Shown: positions 15,637 through 23,724 of the stretch, in pieces
Numbering within the stretch: position 1 is the stretch's first letter
Layout: each line of letters opens with the position of its first letter
Source: Desulfosporosinus sp. UBA5188
GTDB taxonomy: Bacteria; Bacillota; Desulfitobacteriia; Desulfitobacteriales; Desulfitobacteriaceae
NCBI GenBank assembly: GCA_002413075.1
Contig: DHWG01000009.1
Location: forward strand, 6,755-38,520
Direction of reading: 5' to 3'
DNA length: 31,766 bases
Translations under genes and position numbers: made by a program
Notes under the pieces: model-generated
What the model was told of the DNA's origin: nothing
The model's database searches: none
The model's input: only the letters and a program-made list of their open reading frames with translations

Positions 15637-17029
15637 CAACCACCTTCATAAGGGCTCTTGCTTTATGCAAGGTTTCCTCGTATTCCCGTTCAGGAACAGA
15701 GTCATAAACAATCCCTGCCCCGGCTTGCACCGAGACTTCCTGATCCGTAACCCGCAAAGTCCGGATTGTAATACAAAAATCCACGTCTCCGTTCCAGCGG
15801 ACAATCCCCAAAGCCCCGCCATAAGACCCCCGTTTTTCAGGTTCAAGGTCTTGAAGTATCTCCATCGCCCTTACCTTGGGTGCGCCACTTAGGGTACCCG
15901 CCGGAAAAACGGCTTGCAAGGCAGACAATCCATCGTAGGGTGACTGTAGTTTGCCCTGGACGGTCGATACGAGATGCATCACCTGAGAATATCGCTTAAC
16001 TTCCCTAAACTGCGTGACACATACACTTCCATAAGCGGCAACCCGACCGATATCGTTGCGGCCCAAGTCAACAAGCATGGAATGCTCCGCATTTTCTTTA
16101 GGGTCTTTGAGTAATTCTTCTTCCAGGTCCCTATCCTCCAGGTCTGTCCGTCCTCTCGGTCGGGTACCCGCAATCGGCCTTGTACTGATGATTGAACCGA
16201 CAGAAGAAAGGAGCAGTTCTGGCGAGCTACCAACCAAAGTTTCGTTTTTTCCTTTTAGACAAAAAAGATAAGGCGAAGGATTTTCGACACGTAGTCGCTG
16301 GTATAATTGCCATGGGGATAAGGAAATACGCCGTGTAAATTTCTGTGAATATACCGCTTGAAACACTTCGCCGGATCGGATGAATTCCTTTATTTGCTGA
16401 ACTCTTGCTATAAACGAAGGTTTAGCCATATTGCTTTCCCAGGTGCTTCGTTCTCCAGTAGTGTGGTGTTTAGGCGTATCCTTTTCGAAATGCTTTAAGT
16501 TTAGTCTTTGGTTTTGAAACAGAGCATTTAGAGAATTTTTCCAAACCTGAAATTGCAAGGATGCTTCTTGTTGCCCTTCACCTAGCACTTCGAGCACAAT
16601 TTTGTGTGTTTGTGGCAAGAAGATAACATTCACAGGGCAATTGCGGAAAAAATAATTAGGTTGAGCGGCACTCTTTGAAGGACGTTGCCAGAGAAGTCCC
16701 CACTCATAGTCGAAATGGCCGAAGATTCCACTTTCCAAAGTATAATCTTCATGAAGTCCATCGGCTGATAAAACCTGAAGCTGATCATTAAAGGCCTTCA
16801 TGTAGGCCCGCAGATCTTCAAGGGGGTCTTTTTGTACTGTAAACGAGTTGCTTACTGTCCAACCGTTACCGAATCCCATATAAGTTCGTTCGGTTTCCCC
16901 TTCATTTCCTTCCAATAAGACGGTACAAGGCGTATTTAAACTCTGCCCCTGTTGCACTAATTGTGGAATCATCATTCCTTTAAAAAATGTGTTGTCCCTG
17001 AATGACCAGGTTTTGTGCATTGCCCACAT
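15614..17029 (-). CDS. trpE: Anthranilate synthase component I TrpE
   Basis: TrpE converts chorismate and ammonia to anthranilate. The 471-residue protein contains the chorismate-binding core from about residue 210, with SGEVFQAVYSQKFTRRI, SPELLLSS, STRPIAGTRPRGRT, LVDLGRNDIGRVA, GTLSGAPKVRAMEI and QAGAGIVYDSVPE. It is somewhat shorter than usual at the N-terminus. The position that normally reads LLES, part of the tryptophan feedback site, reads LLEG here (CTVLLEGNEGE, about residue 42). PabB is an alternative name for such proteins, but position in a trp operon beside trpG favours TrpE. The ATG at 17029 has AGGTGA 8 bases before it; a GTG at 17041 overlapping the trpF stop is the alternative. 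Confidence 0.92.
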   Translation of the reverse strand: MWAMHKTWSFRDNTFFKGMMIPQLVQQGQSLNTPCTVLLEGNEGETERTYMGFGNGWTVSNSFTVQKDPLEDLRAYMKAFNDQLQVLSADGLHEDYTLESGIFGHFDYEWGLLWQRPSKSAAQPNYFFRNCPVNVIFLPQTHKIVLEVLGEGQQEASLQFQVWKNSLNALFQNQRLNLKHFEKDTPKHHTTGERSTWESNMAKPSFIARVQQIKEFIRSGEVFQAVYSQKFTRRISLSPWQLYQRLRVENPSPYLFCLKGKNETLVGSSPELLLSSVGSIISTRPIAGTRPRGRTDLEDRDLEEELLKDPKENAEHSMLVDLGRNDIGRVAAYGSVCVTQFREVKRYSQVMHLVSTVQGKLQSPYDGLSALQAVFPAGTLSGAPKVRAMEILQDLEPEKRGSYGGALGIVRWNGDVDFCITIRTLRVTDQEVSVQAGAGIVYDSVPEREYEETLHKARALMKVVDECADSD

Positions 17030-17037
17030 AACTTCCT

Positions 17038-17700
17038 TCACCTGCCTTCTTTAGCTTTATGAATAAATAATTTAATTAAATCTGGTTGTTTATTCCCCAT
17101 GCGCTCTACTCCGGAACTGACATCGACGGCATAAGGTTTCACAGCTTGAATAGCACGTTGTACATTTTCCGGGGTTAGCCCTCCTGCTAAAATAAGTGGA
17201 ATATCAAAACTTCGGATGTGGTTAAATAACTTTTGAAGATCTGAATTATCCCATGGAAGTGGAGATCCGGTTCCCCCTAGCTGCCCCTGATATGACGCGT
17301 CCACCAAAATACCCTGAACTTTTCCGGCCCATTCTTCAAGTGTGCGTTGAAGTTTCAATTCATCTAAGTTAACATCATCGTCAACAGAAATATTAATGGC
17401 TTTGATGCAAGGGACATCGATCGTTTGATAGTCCTCAAGTTCTTCAGTTCCGTGGAGCTGAATAGCGGTTAAATGACATTTCCTGACGATCTCACCAACA
17501 GTGGTTGGATCCTGGTTAACAAAAACACCGATGCGCGTGATGAAAGGAGGAATATTTAAGGATATTTCTAGAGCCTGCTCTGGTCGTATTGTGCGTTTAC
17601 TTTGGGGTACAAAGATAAAGCCTATAGCGTCGGCTCCTGCGTCAATCGCCCAGTGGGCCTCTTCCAAAGATCGAATCCCGCAGATCTTAACTTGCGTCAT
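17038..17700 (-). CDS. trpF: Phosphoribosylanthranilate isomerase TrpF
   Basis: TrpF performs the Amadori rearrangement of phosphoribosylanthranilate. The 220-residue TIM barrel starts MTQVKICGIRS, with the catalytic cysteine at residue 7. The general acid aspartate is in GILVDASYQGQLGGTG, followed by LAGGLTPENVQ and DVSSGVE, which bind the phosphate. The ATG at 17700 has AGGAGG about 7 bases before it. A longer upstream reading would lie inside trpC and has no such signal. The gene overlaps the end of trpC by 14 bases and stops 8 bases before trpE. Confidence 0.96.
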   Translation of the reverse strand: MTQVKICGIRSLEEAHWAIDAGADAIGFIFVPQSKRTIRPEQALEISLNIPPFITRIGVFVNQDPTTVGEIVRKCHLTAIQLHGTEELEDYQTIDVPCIKAINISVDDDVNLDELKLQRTLEEWAGKVQGILVDASYQGQLGGTGSPLPWDNSDLQKLFNHIRSFDIPLILAGGLTPENVQRAIQAVKPYAVDVSSGVERMGNKQPDLIKLFIHKAKEGR

Positions 17701-18511
17701 GTGAACGCCTCCTATTGAAACTGCGTTGGCCCTCGTCCTTAAAACGGGCAATATGGGCGGAAGGGTCATGACTACGAAGACAAGATTCTCCCACCAAAAC
17801 TGCGTTCACACCAGCAGAGGCCAGGCATTCCACATCATCTGAAGTTTTAATCCCACTTTCACTGACAACAATACATTCCTTTGGGATCCAATGACAAAGT
17901 TCCAGTGTTTTTTCCAGCCTTACTTTAAAGGTTCTTAAATCTCGATTATTGATTCCGATGGTTTTAGCGCCACTGGTCAAAGCACTATCTACTTCTGCAC
18001 GGTCACGACATTCGACGAGTGTCTCTAAGCCCAGTTCCTTTGCCAAAGACAAAAGTTTCTTCAGTAATTCTGTGTCAAGGAGAGACATGATGAGGAGTAC
18101 AGCATCTGCGCCGTGTAGGCGACTTTCTACGAGCTGATACTCTGACCAGAGAAAGTCTTTTCGAAGAATTGGCAAGTTTGTTATCGCTCGGACTTGTTTA
18201 AGGTCCCCTAGACTTCCGCAAAAAAAGTCTTCCTCAGTCAGCACAGAGACAACGCCCGCTCCACCGTCTTGATAAGCTTGGACTAAGTCAGTTAAGGAAA
18301 GGTTCCATGGAATGGGGCCAAGGCTAGGTGAAGCGCGCTTAACTTCTGCTATAACATCGAAGTCTTCCGTAGACAGTGACCAACCGGGCCGGGGTATATT
18401 GGGTAATAACTCCAGCTTACGGTAGAGTTGATCTAACGGACAATGATCCTGAGCCAGTTCAAGTTTACACTTGCGTTTTATAATAATGGAATCCAGGATA
18501 TGTGTTTCCAT
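17687..18511 (-). CDS. trpC: Indole-3-glycerol phosphate synthase TrpC
   Basis: TrpC closes the indole ring to give indole-3-glycerol phosphate. The 274-residue protein has VIAEVKRASPSLGPI with the catalytic lysine at 58, VSVLTEEDFFCGSL, LPILRKDFLWSEYQ, IGINNRDLRTF and VVSESGI, all family hallmarks in order. A longer reading frame runs up through the T-box leader, but the ATG at 18511 has AGGAGG 8 bases before it and follows the leader terminator. It is the first gene of the operon, which is unusual because trpE is normally first. Confidence 0.96.
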   Translation of the reverse strand: METHILDSIIIKRKCKLELAQDHCPLDQLYRKLELLPNIPRPGWSLSTEDFDVIAEVKRASPSLGPIPWNLSLTDLVQAYQDGGAGVVSVLTEEDFFCGSLGDLKQVRAITNLPILRKDFLWSEYQLVESRLHGADAVLLIMSLLDTELLKKLLSLAKELGLETLVECRDRAEVDSALTSGAKTIGINNRDLRTFKVRLEKTLELCHWIPKECIVVSESGIKTSDDVECLASAGVNAVLVGESCLRSHDPSAHIARFKDEGQRSFNRRRSHDAS

Positions 18512-18539
18512 ACTAAACGTCCTCCTCTTTTTGGGACAT

Positions 18540-18882
18540 AAAAAAAGCCCTCTATCCTCTAAAAGGACAGAAAACATTCTGTGGTACCACCTTGCTTTGC
18601 CTGAGACTGTCTTTATCTTCTTAATAAAACGAACTTCTTTCATTTCAACAGAAGTGACAAATCTCAAACCCTCTAATCGGATGCGGAGAAATCTTTTCCT
18701 CGATATCCGTGTTTCTGTAACGGGAAACACCCGGTATCACCTAGTTGCCTTACGCTTTCGGATCACAACTCAAAGAGCCATTCAGTCAAGTAAATTGTAT
18801 CAGACTCTCACCTTCTCTGACTCGCTAAAACATTTCAATTTGACTTACTATTTCTTATCATCGTCTGTTAGTTTTATTTACT
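18540..18882 (-). promoter_or_regulatory. T-box leader specific for tRNA-Trp, controlling the trp operon
   Basis: The minus-strand leader has the parts of a T-box riboswitch. These include a stem I start with GATGATAAGAAATAGTAAG, a distal AGAGAAGGTGAGAGTC region, and the specifier context CTGAATGGCTC in which the codon UGG (18780-18778) reads tryptophan. The T-box core is AAGGTGGTACCACAG (18579-18593). After it comes an intrinsic terminator with stem bases 18548-18557 and 18565-18574 and a T7 run at 18540-18546, ending 28 bases before trpC. Uncharged tRNA-Trp is expected to stabilise the antiterminator and allow transcription. The UGGU bulge would pair with an ACCA tRNA end. Confidence 0.92.
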
Positions 18883-18889
18883 TATTCAC

Positions 18890-18918
18890 ATTATAGTCTT
18901 AATGCCCACTTTTGTCAA
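18890..18918 (-). promoter_or_regulatory. Consensus vegetative promoter of the trp operon
   Basis: TTGACA (18913-18918) and TATAAT (18890-18895) are separated by exactly 17 bases on the minus strand, a perfect match to the vegetative consensus. Transcription should start near 18883, at the beginning of the T-box leader. This fits control by attenuation and not by a weak promoter. Confidence 0.9.
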
Positions 18919-19056
18919 CTTGAAAAAGTCTGAACAGGGTCTAACAAGTTTTCAGTGAAAGCAACGCCTTAGTAATTCTAGAGTTTGATTTTGGGCTAAA
19001 ATCCATGATAAAATAATATAATAAATATTTGCGAACTGATTAAGGAGTTCTGCCTA

Positions 19057-19599
19057 ATGCTAAAAGGTAAAAAGACATCAATACGTCCTATCGAAGAAGA
19101 TGATATTGATACAATGTATCAATGGTATAATGATCAAGAAGTAAATTTATGGTCCAGTGGGGCATGGCCCATCAATACGCTGCAAAGCAAAGATCAACTT
19201 GCAATTAGGTTTCTTGACGGTTCACCAGATACTTACCGTTATGCTATTTTGGATGAAAACGAATTTCTCATCGGAACTATAGGCTTTAAAGAAGTCAATA
19301 TCCCAGCACGATCGGCCACGCTCTTCGTAGTTATTGGAAATAAAACGTATTGGGATAAAGGCTATGGTACAGATGCCTTAATCGCTTTTACGCGTTTCCT
19401 TTTTACCCAGTGGAATTTTCATAGGATTTCCCTCGATACTTGGGATGGAAATCTTCGAGCTATTAAGGTTTATGAGAAAGTAGGTTTCAAGGTGGAAGGT
19501 CGTCAGCGTGAAGCACGTTTTGTGTTAGGAAACTATCACGACGCCATTCTCATGGGTGTCTTACGGGAAGAATTCTTCTCCTTACATGGCAAATGTTAG
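19057..19599 (+). CDS. GNAT family N-acetyltransferase (RimJ/RimL type)
   Basis: This 180-residue protein is a GNAT acetyltransferase of the RimJ/RimL-like group, which moves acetyl from acetyl-CoA to an amine. The N-terminus KKTSIRPIEEDDIDTMYQWY is typical. The acetyl-CoA loop appears as YWDKGYGTDALIAFTRFLF (residues 102-120), and motif B as NLRAIKVYEKVGFKVEGRQR. The acceptor cannot be told: ribosomal proteins, other proteins, polyamines or antibiotics are all possible. The ATG at 19057 has AAGGAG about 9 bases upstream, and a TATAAT at 19017-19022 may be its -10 box. It diverges from the trp operon and ends just before the riboflavin leader without an obvious terminator. Confidence 0.88.
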   Translation: MLKGKKTSIRPIEEDDIDTMYQWYNDQEVNLWSSGAWPINTLQSKDQLAIRFLDGSPDTYRYAILDENEFLIGTIGFKEVNIPARSATLFVVIGNKTYWDKGYGTDALIAFTRFLFTQWNFHRISLDTWDGNLRAIKVYEKVGFKVEGRQREARFVLGNYHDAILMGVLREEFFSLHGKC

Positions 19600-19601
19600 G
19601 G

Positions 19602-19630
19602 TTGCTAAAATCTAAGGTCTGGAGTAAACT
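19602..19630 (+). promoter_or_regulatory. Possible promoter of the riboflavin operon
   Basis: TTGCTA (19602-19607) and TAAACT (19625-19630) are 17 bases apart, each matching four of six consensus bases. Transcription would begin near 19637, about 18 bases before the riboswitch. The box sequences are weak, so this is tentative. Confidence 0.4.
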
Positions 19631-19654
19631 AGAATAAATTTAATATATCATTAT

Positions 19655-19763
19655 ATTCCTCTGGGGTTGGGTGAAATTCCCTACCGGCGGTAAAGCCCGC
19701 GAGCCTTATGGCAGACCCGGTGACATTCCGGGGCCGACAGTAAAGTCTGGATGAGAAGAGGAA
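19655..19763 (+). promoter_or_regulatory. FMN riboswitch (RFN element)
   Basis: The conserved RFN blocks are all present in order: GGGTGAAATTCCCTACCGGC, GGTAAAGCCCGCGAGCC, GGCAGACCCGGTGACATTCC, GGGGCCGACAGTAAAGTCTGG and ATGAGAAGAGGAA. The closing helix is formed by TTCCTCT and AGAGGAA. It binds FMN and represses the downstream ribD-ribE-ribBA-ribH operon, with the terminator at 19815-19846 as the likely off switch. Confidence 0.97.
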
Positions 19764-19814
19764 CAGGTAGAATAAGCGTATCTGCGCTTTATTTGAGCTG
19801 TGACCTTCTAAACC

Positions 19815-19846
19815 AAACACCTAGAGAAAACTTAGGTGTTTTTTTA
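19815..19846 (+). terminator. Riboswitch-controlled terminator before ribD
   Basis: AACACCTA (19816-19823) and TAGGTGTT (19833-19840) form an 8-bp stem followed by a run of T residues. It lies 52 bases after the riboswitch and about 100 bases before ribD, as expected for the FMN-dependent expression platform. Confidence 0.88.
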
Positions 19847-19946
19847 ATTTTTAATTCTATGGGGTGCCGTTGATTAAACGACTCAGTAAGTTTTCTTTAT
19901 GCTTTTACGGTTTTTGGGAGACGCTAAGTGTAAGAAAGGATTTTGT

Positions 19947-21101
19947 ATGCAATCTTCAAGTCCTCCAAATTCAAAGGATCAAAAGTTCATGAAAAGAGCC
20001 TTGGATTTAGCCGTCAAGGCCATGGGGAGAACCAGTCCTAATCCTCTAGTCGGCTGTGTGATTGTCAAAGATGAACAGGTCGTCGGTGAAGGCTATCACC
20101 TTCAAGCAGGCACGCCTCACGCTGAGGTCCATGCTCTCGCGTCTGCGGGAGAGAAAGCTCGTGACGCTACCGCTTATGTTACCTTAGAACCATGTTCTCA
20201 TTTCGGACGAACACCACCTTGCGCTGAAGCCTTAATCGGAGCTGGGATTATACGAGTCGTCGTCGCAATGAAAGATCCCAACCCGTTGGTCTCTGGACGT
20301 GGAATTGCTCGTTTACGGGAAGCCGGAATTCAGGTTGACGTGGGTCTCATGTTTTCGGAAGCGTCTATTATTAATGAAGTGTTTGTTAAAGCGATCACGA
20401 CAGGTTTACCCTTTGTCGTTTACAAAACAGCGATGACCCTAGATGGTAAAATCGCCACTGAGACCGGGGATTCGCGCTGGGTTAGTACGGAGGTCTCACG
20501 GCAATATGTTCATAAGCTCCGTGATCGATACGACGTTATTCTGGTGGGAAGTGAAACTGTCATGCTAGATGACCCAGCGCTCACCTGCCGTCTTCCCAGC
20601 GGACGAGACCCGGTTAGACTCATCATCGATGGTCAATTACGTCTTGCCGAAAATGCTCAAGTACTTACCGCCTCAGTTCACAACCCGTGTATTATTGTTA
20701 CAACTCAAGCTGCCTCTCAAGAGAAAATAGACCGTCTGAAACTTCTCGTAGGGGTTGAAGTGTGGCAATATAAAACACTTAGGCATGTTCCACTGGAAAA
20801 ACTGTTGCGTGATCTTGTCCGTCGCAGTTGGACTAGTGTGCTACTGGAAGGCGGTGGTAGACTGGCAGGAACGCTCATTCAAGATCAGCTGGTTGACAAA
20901 ATTGAGTTCTTCATTGCCCCCAAACTAGTTGGGGGAATGGGACCTTCTCCCCTTTCCGGTTTACATATTCAGTGTATGGCGGAGGCTATAACTCTCCAAG
21001 ATCTTCACATTGATATGTATTCGGGCGATCTACATGTGACTGGTTATCTACATCAAAAGGGTTGTGACAACCCTAACGAACCTATAACAGAGATGCCTTA
21101 G
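19947..21101 (+). CDS. ribD: Bifunctional riboflavin deaminase/reductase RibD
   Basis: RibD deaminates and then reduces the pyrimidine intermediate made from GTP. The 384-residue protein has an N-terminal deaminase domain with zinc ligands H59 (HAEVHA, with catalytic E61), C83 and C92 (PCSHFGRTPPC). A C-terminal NADPH-dependent reductase follows from about residue 155, with KTAMTLDGKIATETGDSRW and LLEGGGRLAGTLI. The ATG at 19947 has AAAGGA about 6 bases upstream. An earlier in-frame ATG at 19899 lacks such a signal, and MKRALDLA at 19989 is a later alternative. It is the first gene of the FMN-controlled operon. Confidence 0.96.
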   Translation: MQSSSPPNSKDQKFMKRALDLAVKAMGRTSPNPLVGCVIVKDEQVVGEGYHLQAGTPHAEVHALASAGEKARDATAYVTLEPCSHFGRTPPCAEALIGAGIIRVVVAMKDPNPLVSGRGIARLREAGIQVDVGLMFSEASIINEVFVKAITTGLPFVVYKTAMTLDGKIATETGDSRWVSTEVSRQYVHKLRDRYDVILVGSETVMLDDPALTCRLPSGRDPVRLIIDGQLRLAENAQVLTASVHNPCIIVTTQAASQEKIDRLKLLVGVEVWQYKTLRHVPLEKLLRDLVRRSWTSVLLEGGGRLAGTLIQDQLVDKIEFFIAPKLVGGMGPSPLSGLHIQCMAEAITLQDLHIDMYSGDLHVTGYLHQKGCDNPNEPITEMP

Positions 21102-21198
21102 GCCTATGTAACCATATAACAAGTCAAAGATACTATGGATATTTTGCGTCAGACTATGCGGTCGGTTAACCTCATAGTGCCTCAGAGAGGAGATACCT

Positions 21199-21852
21199 GT
21201 GTTTACTGGAATTGTAGAAGAACTGGGAGTCGTCCGTGCCCTTCGTCTTCTGCCAGAATCTGGGCAGCTTACAGTCGAAGGGATAAAAGTGCTGAATGGA
21301 ACCCAAATCGGAGATAGCATTGCCATCAACGGTGTTTGCCTAACCGTGCTTAGAAAAAGCGAGCACGAATTTACGGTGGATGTAATGGCGGAAACGTTAG
21401 CAAAAACAAATCTCGAGTGGCTTAAAAGTGGTAGTCGTGTTAATTTAGAGCGAGCGTTACAGCTACAAACCCGTTTAGGTGGGCATCTGGTGAGCGGACA
21501 CGTAGATGGTGTTGGTGAAATTCGCAGGATTACTTCTTGGGGCATTGCTCAAGTTTACGAGATCAGCGCCCCCCCTGCCCTTCTCGCCTTTATGTTGCCA
21601 AAAGGATCAATTGCCATTGACGGGATTTCACTAACAATCATCGATGTGGCATCCGACTATTTTACAGTATCACTTATTCCACACACCTTTGAGCAAACGA
21701 CGCTGGGATTAAAGGGGATTGGAACAAGCGTCAACTTAGAGACAGACCTAATTGGTAAGTATGTTGCTCGTTTTATGGGGATGAACAAAGCCTCAAGTAA
21801 CAACAAACCTGATCTTTCTCTTGGTTTTTTAGCAGAACACGGATTTATCTAA
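21199..21852 (+). CDS. ribE: Riboflavin synthase alpha chain RibE
   Basis: This enzyme converts two molecules of 6,7-dimethyl-8-ribityllumazine to riboflavin and the pyrimidine substrate of RibH. The 217-residue protein has the two lumazine-binding repeats of the family. The first begins MFTGIVEELG and ends near TRLGGHLVSGHVDG, and the second includes GSIAIDGISLTI and IPHTFEQTTL. The start is a GTG at 21199 with AGAGGAG about 6 bases before it. The 97 bases between ribD and this gene hold only a small 6-bp hairpin (21153-21178) and no gene. Confidence 0.96.
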   Translation: MFTGIVEELGVVRALRLLPESGQLTVEGIKVLNGTQIGDSIAINGVCLTVLRKSEHEFTVDVMAETLAKTNLEWLKSGSRVNLERALQLQTRLGGHLVSGHVDGVGEIRRITSWGIAQVYEISAPPALLAFMLPKGSIAIDGISLTIIDVASDYFTVSLIPHTFEQTTLGLKGIGTSVNLETDLIGKYVARFMGMNKASSNNKPDLSLGFLAEHGFI

Positions 21853-21921
21853 CTAATCTAATCCTAATCTTAATCTAATCGATTAATTTCGGATCAATTT
21901 AGAATTAAAGGAGTGTATGAT

Positions 21922-23124
21922 ATGTCATTTAACACCGTTGAAGAAGCCTTGGAAGACATACGACAAGGTAAAATGATTGTTATGGTGGATGATGAGGATC
22001 GCGAGAACGAAGGCGATTTGGTGATGGCCGCAGAGATGGCAACCCCCCAAGCCATCAATTTTATGGCAACCTATGGACGGGGGCTCATTTGTGCACCGCT
22101 GACGCGAGACAGGATTCACGCCTTGCAACTCGAGCCGATGGTGACCAATAATACGGATCCTCATGAGACAGGATTTACTGTCAGTGTTGATTCTGTGGAA
22201 AGCACAACGGGTATATCTGCCTTTGAACGTGCTCAAACAGTGAAAATCCTAGCTGACCCTAACAGTAAGCCAACTGATCTACACCGGCCTGGACACATCT
22301 TCCCTCTTCTAGCCAGAGAAGGTGGCGTTCTAGTACGTGCAGGACACACGGAAGGTTCAGTCGATTTAGCACGTCTGGCTGGTCTTCAACCAGCAGGCCT
22401 CATATGTGAGATCATGAATGAAGACGGAACCATGGCAAGAGTACCTGACTTATTTCATTTTGTCAAAAAGCATAACCTTAAATTCATCACTCTTAAAGAT
22501 CTTATTGCCTATCGTCGCCTATCGGAGAAACTAATAGAAAGGGTGGCCGATATCAATCTACCCACTGAATATGGAGATTTCCGTGGGTATGGTTATCTCA
22601 GCATTCTCGATCAAAAAGAACATCTAGCCTTAGTGAAAGGGACCGTTGATGATGGTGCACCAGTACTTGTTCGAGTCCACTCCGAATGTCTGACTGGAGA
22701 TGTCTTCCATTCTCTGCGTTGTGACTGCGGAGATCAACTCGCCGCGGCACTGGAGGAAATCGAACGAGAAGGACGCGGTGTCTTACTTTACATGCGTCAG
22801 GAAGGCCGTGGAATTGGATTATTAAATAAACTGAAGGCGTATAAACTTCAGGAAGAAGGCAAGGACACGGTAGAGGCAAATCTTGCCTTAGGATTTCCTG
22901 AAGACTTACGTGACTACGGTGTAGGCGCCCAGATTTTAGCGGACCTCGGAATTTCTAAAGTTCGTTTAATGACCAATAATCCGCGCAAAATCGTGGGTCT
23001 CGAAGGGTATGGCTTAAAAGTTGTGGAACGTATTCCTATTGAGATACCACCTAAACCAGAAAATTCAGCCTATCTATGTACGAAAAAAGAAAAAATGGGA
23101 CATATTTTGACAGCAATTCATTAA
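21922..23124 (+). CDS. ribBA: Bifunctional DHBP synthase/GTP cyclohydrolase II RibBA
   Basis: RibBA makes both precursors of the riboflavin pathway. The first 200 residues are 3,4-dihydroxy-2-butanone 4-phosphate synthase, with the acidic metal-binding loop MVDDEDRENEGDLV and RPGHIFPL and GHTEGSVDLARLAG. The second half is GTP cyclohydrolase II, with the zinc cysteines in SECLTGDVFHSLRCDCGDQL and the GTP-binding YMRQEGRGIGLLNK. The ATG at 21922 has AAAGGAG 8 bases before it. The GTG at 21913 is too close to that site. The 69 bases upstream contain a short tandem TAATC repeat. Both halves keep their active-site motifs. Confidence 0.97.
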   Translation: MSFNTVEEALEDIRQGKMIVMVDDEDRENEGDLVMAAEMATPQAINFMATYGRGLICAPLTRDRIHALQLEPMVTNNTDPHETGFTVSVDSVESTTGISAFERAQTVKILADPNSKPTDLHRPGHIFPLLAREGGVLVRAGHTEGSVDLARLAGLQPAGLICEIMNEDGTMARVPDLFHFVKKHNLKFITLKDLIAYRRLSEKLIERVADINLPTEYGDFRGYGYLSILDQKEHLALVKGTVDDGAPVLVRVHSECLTGDVFHSLRCDCGDQLAAALEEIEREGRGVLLYMRQEGRGIGLLNKLKAYKLQEEGKDTVEANLALGFPEDLRDYGVGAQILADLGISKVRLMTNNPRKIVGLEGYGLKVVERIPIEIPPKPENSAYLCTKKEKMGHILTAIH

Positions 23125-23165
23125 CGATACGATTGATCAATACAACACGAGGAACGAAAGGGTGT

Positions 23166-23633
23166 ATGACTTTGAAAACTTATGAAGGAAATCTGCTGGC
23201 TCAAGGACTTAAGGTTGGTATTATTGCTGCACGTTTTAATGAATTTATTACCAGCAAATTAGTGGGGGGTGCCATTGATGCACTTCTCCGACATGGGGTT
23301 CTTGAAGATGATATTGAACTAGCTTGGGTCCCAGGAGCCTTCGAAATTCCTCTCGTAGCTCAAAAGATGGCAACCTCGAAGCGATATGACGCTGTCGTTT
23401 GCCTTGGTGCTGTTATTCGCGGGGCTACGCCTCATTTTGATCTAGTGAGTAATGAAGTGACGAAAGGAATTTCACACGTAGGCTTACAAACTGGAGTTCC
23501 CATAATTTTCGGGGTATTAGCGACCGATAGTATTGAACAAGCGATCGAACGTGCTGGAACAAAAGCAGGAAATAAAGGCTTTGACGCTGCTATGACCGCG
23601 ATTGAAACCGCGAACTTGCTTAAATCCTTTTAG
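23166..23633 (+). CDS. ribH: 6,7-dimethyl-8-ribityllumazine synthase RibH
   Basis: RibH condenses the pyrimidine and butanone precursors to lumazine, usually as a large icosahedral or pentameric assembly. The 155-residue protein has ARFNEFITSKLV, VPGAFEIPL and GAVIRGATPHFDLVSNE with the catalytic histidine, plus GNKGFDAAMTAIE at the C-terminus. The ATG at 23166 has GAAAGGG upstream. A longer reading frame that begins inside ribBA has no signal. It is the last gene of the riboflavin operon and is convergent with the sigma factor gene. Confidence 0.97.
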   Translation: MTLKTYEGNLLAQGLKVGIIAARFNEFITSKLVGGAIDALLRHGVLEDDIELAWVPGAFEIPLVAQKMATSKRYDAVVCLGAVIRGATPHFDLVSNEVTKGISHVGLQTGVPIIFGVLATDSIEQAIERAGTKAGNKGFDAAMTAIETANLLKSF

Positions 23634-23641
23634 TGCAAAAA

Positions 23642-23690
23642 TTAAAAAACTTACTTCAGGTGGAATTTCAAACCCCACCTGAAGTAAGTT
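23642..23690 (-). terminator. Terminator between ribH and the convergent sigma factor gene
   Basis: AACTTACTTCAGGTGG (23648-23663) and its exact complement at 23675-23690 make a 16-bp stem with an 11-base loop. On the minus strand it is followed by TTTTTT, so it is a strong terminator for the sigma factor gene. On the plus strand no T run follows, so it probably acts less well after ribH. Confidence 0.88.
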
Positions 23691-23724
23691 GAATAGATCA
23701 CGCATTAATGTACGATACCTTGTT

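Noticed and set aside
18471..18896. Plus-strand 141-codon reading frame
   Set aside because: It lies antisense to the T-box leader and the start of trpC, and its sequence is explained by the RNA structure.
19629..19820. Minus-strand 63-codon reading frame
   Set aside because: It is antisense to the FMN riboswitch, whose conserved blocks explain the sequence.
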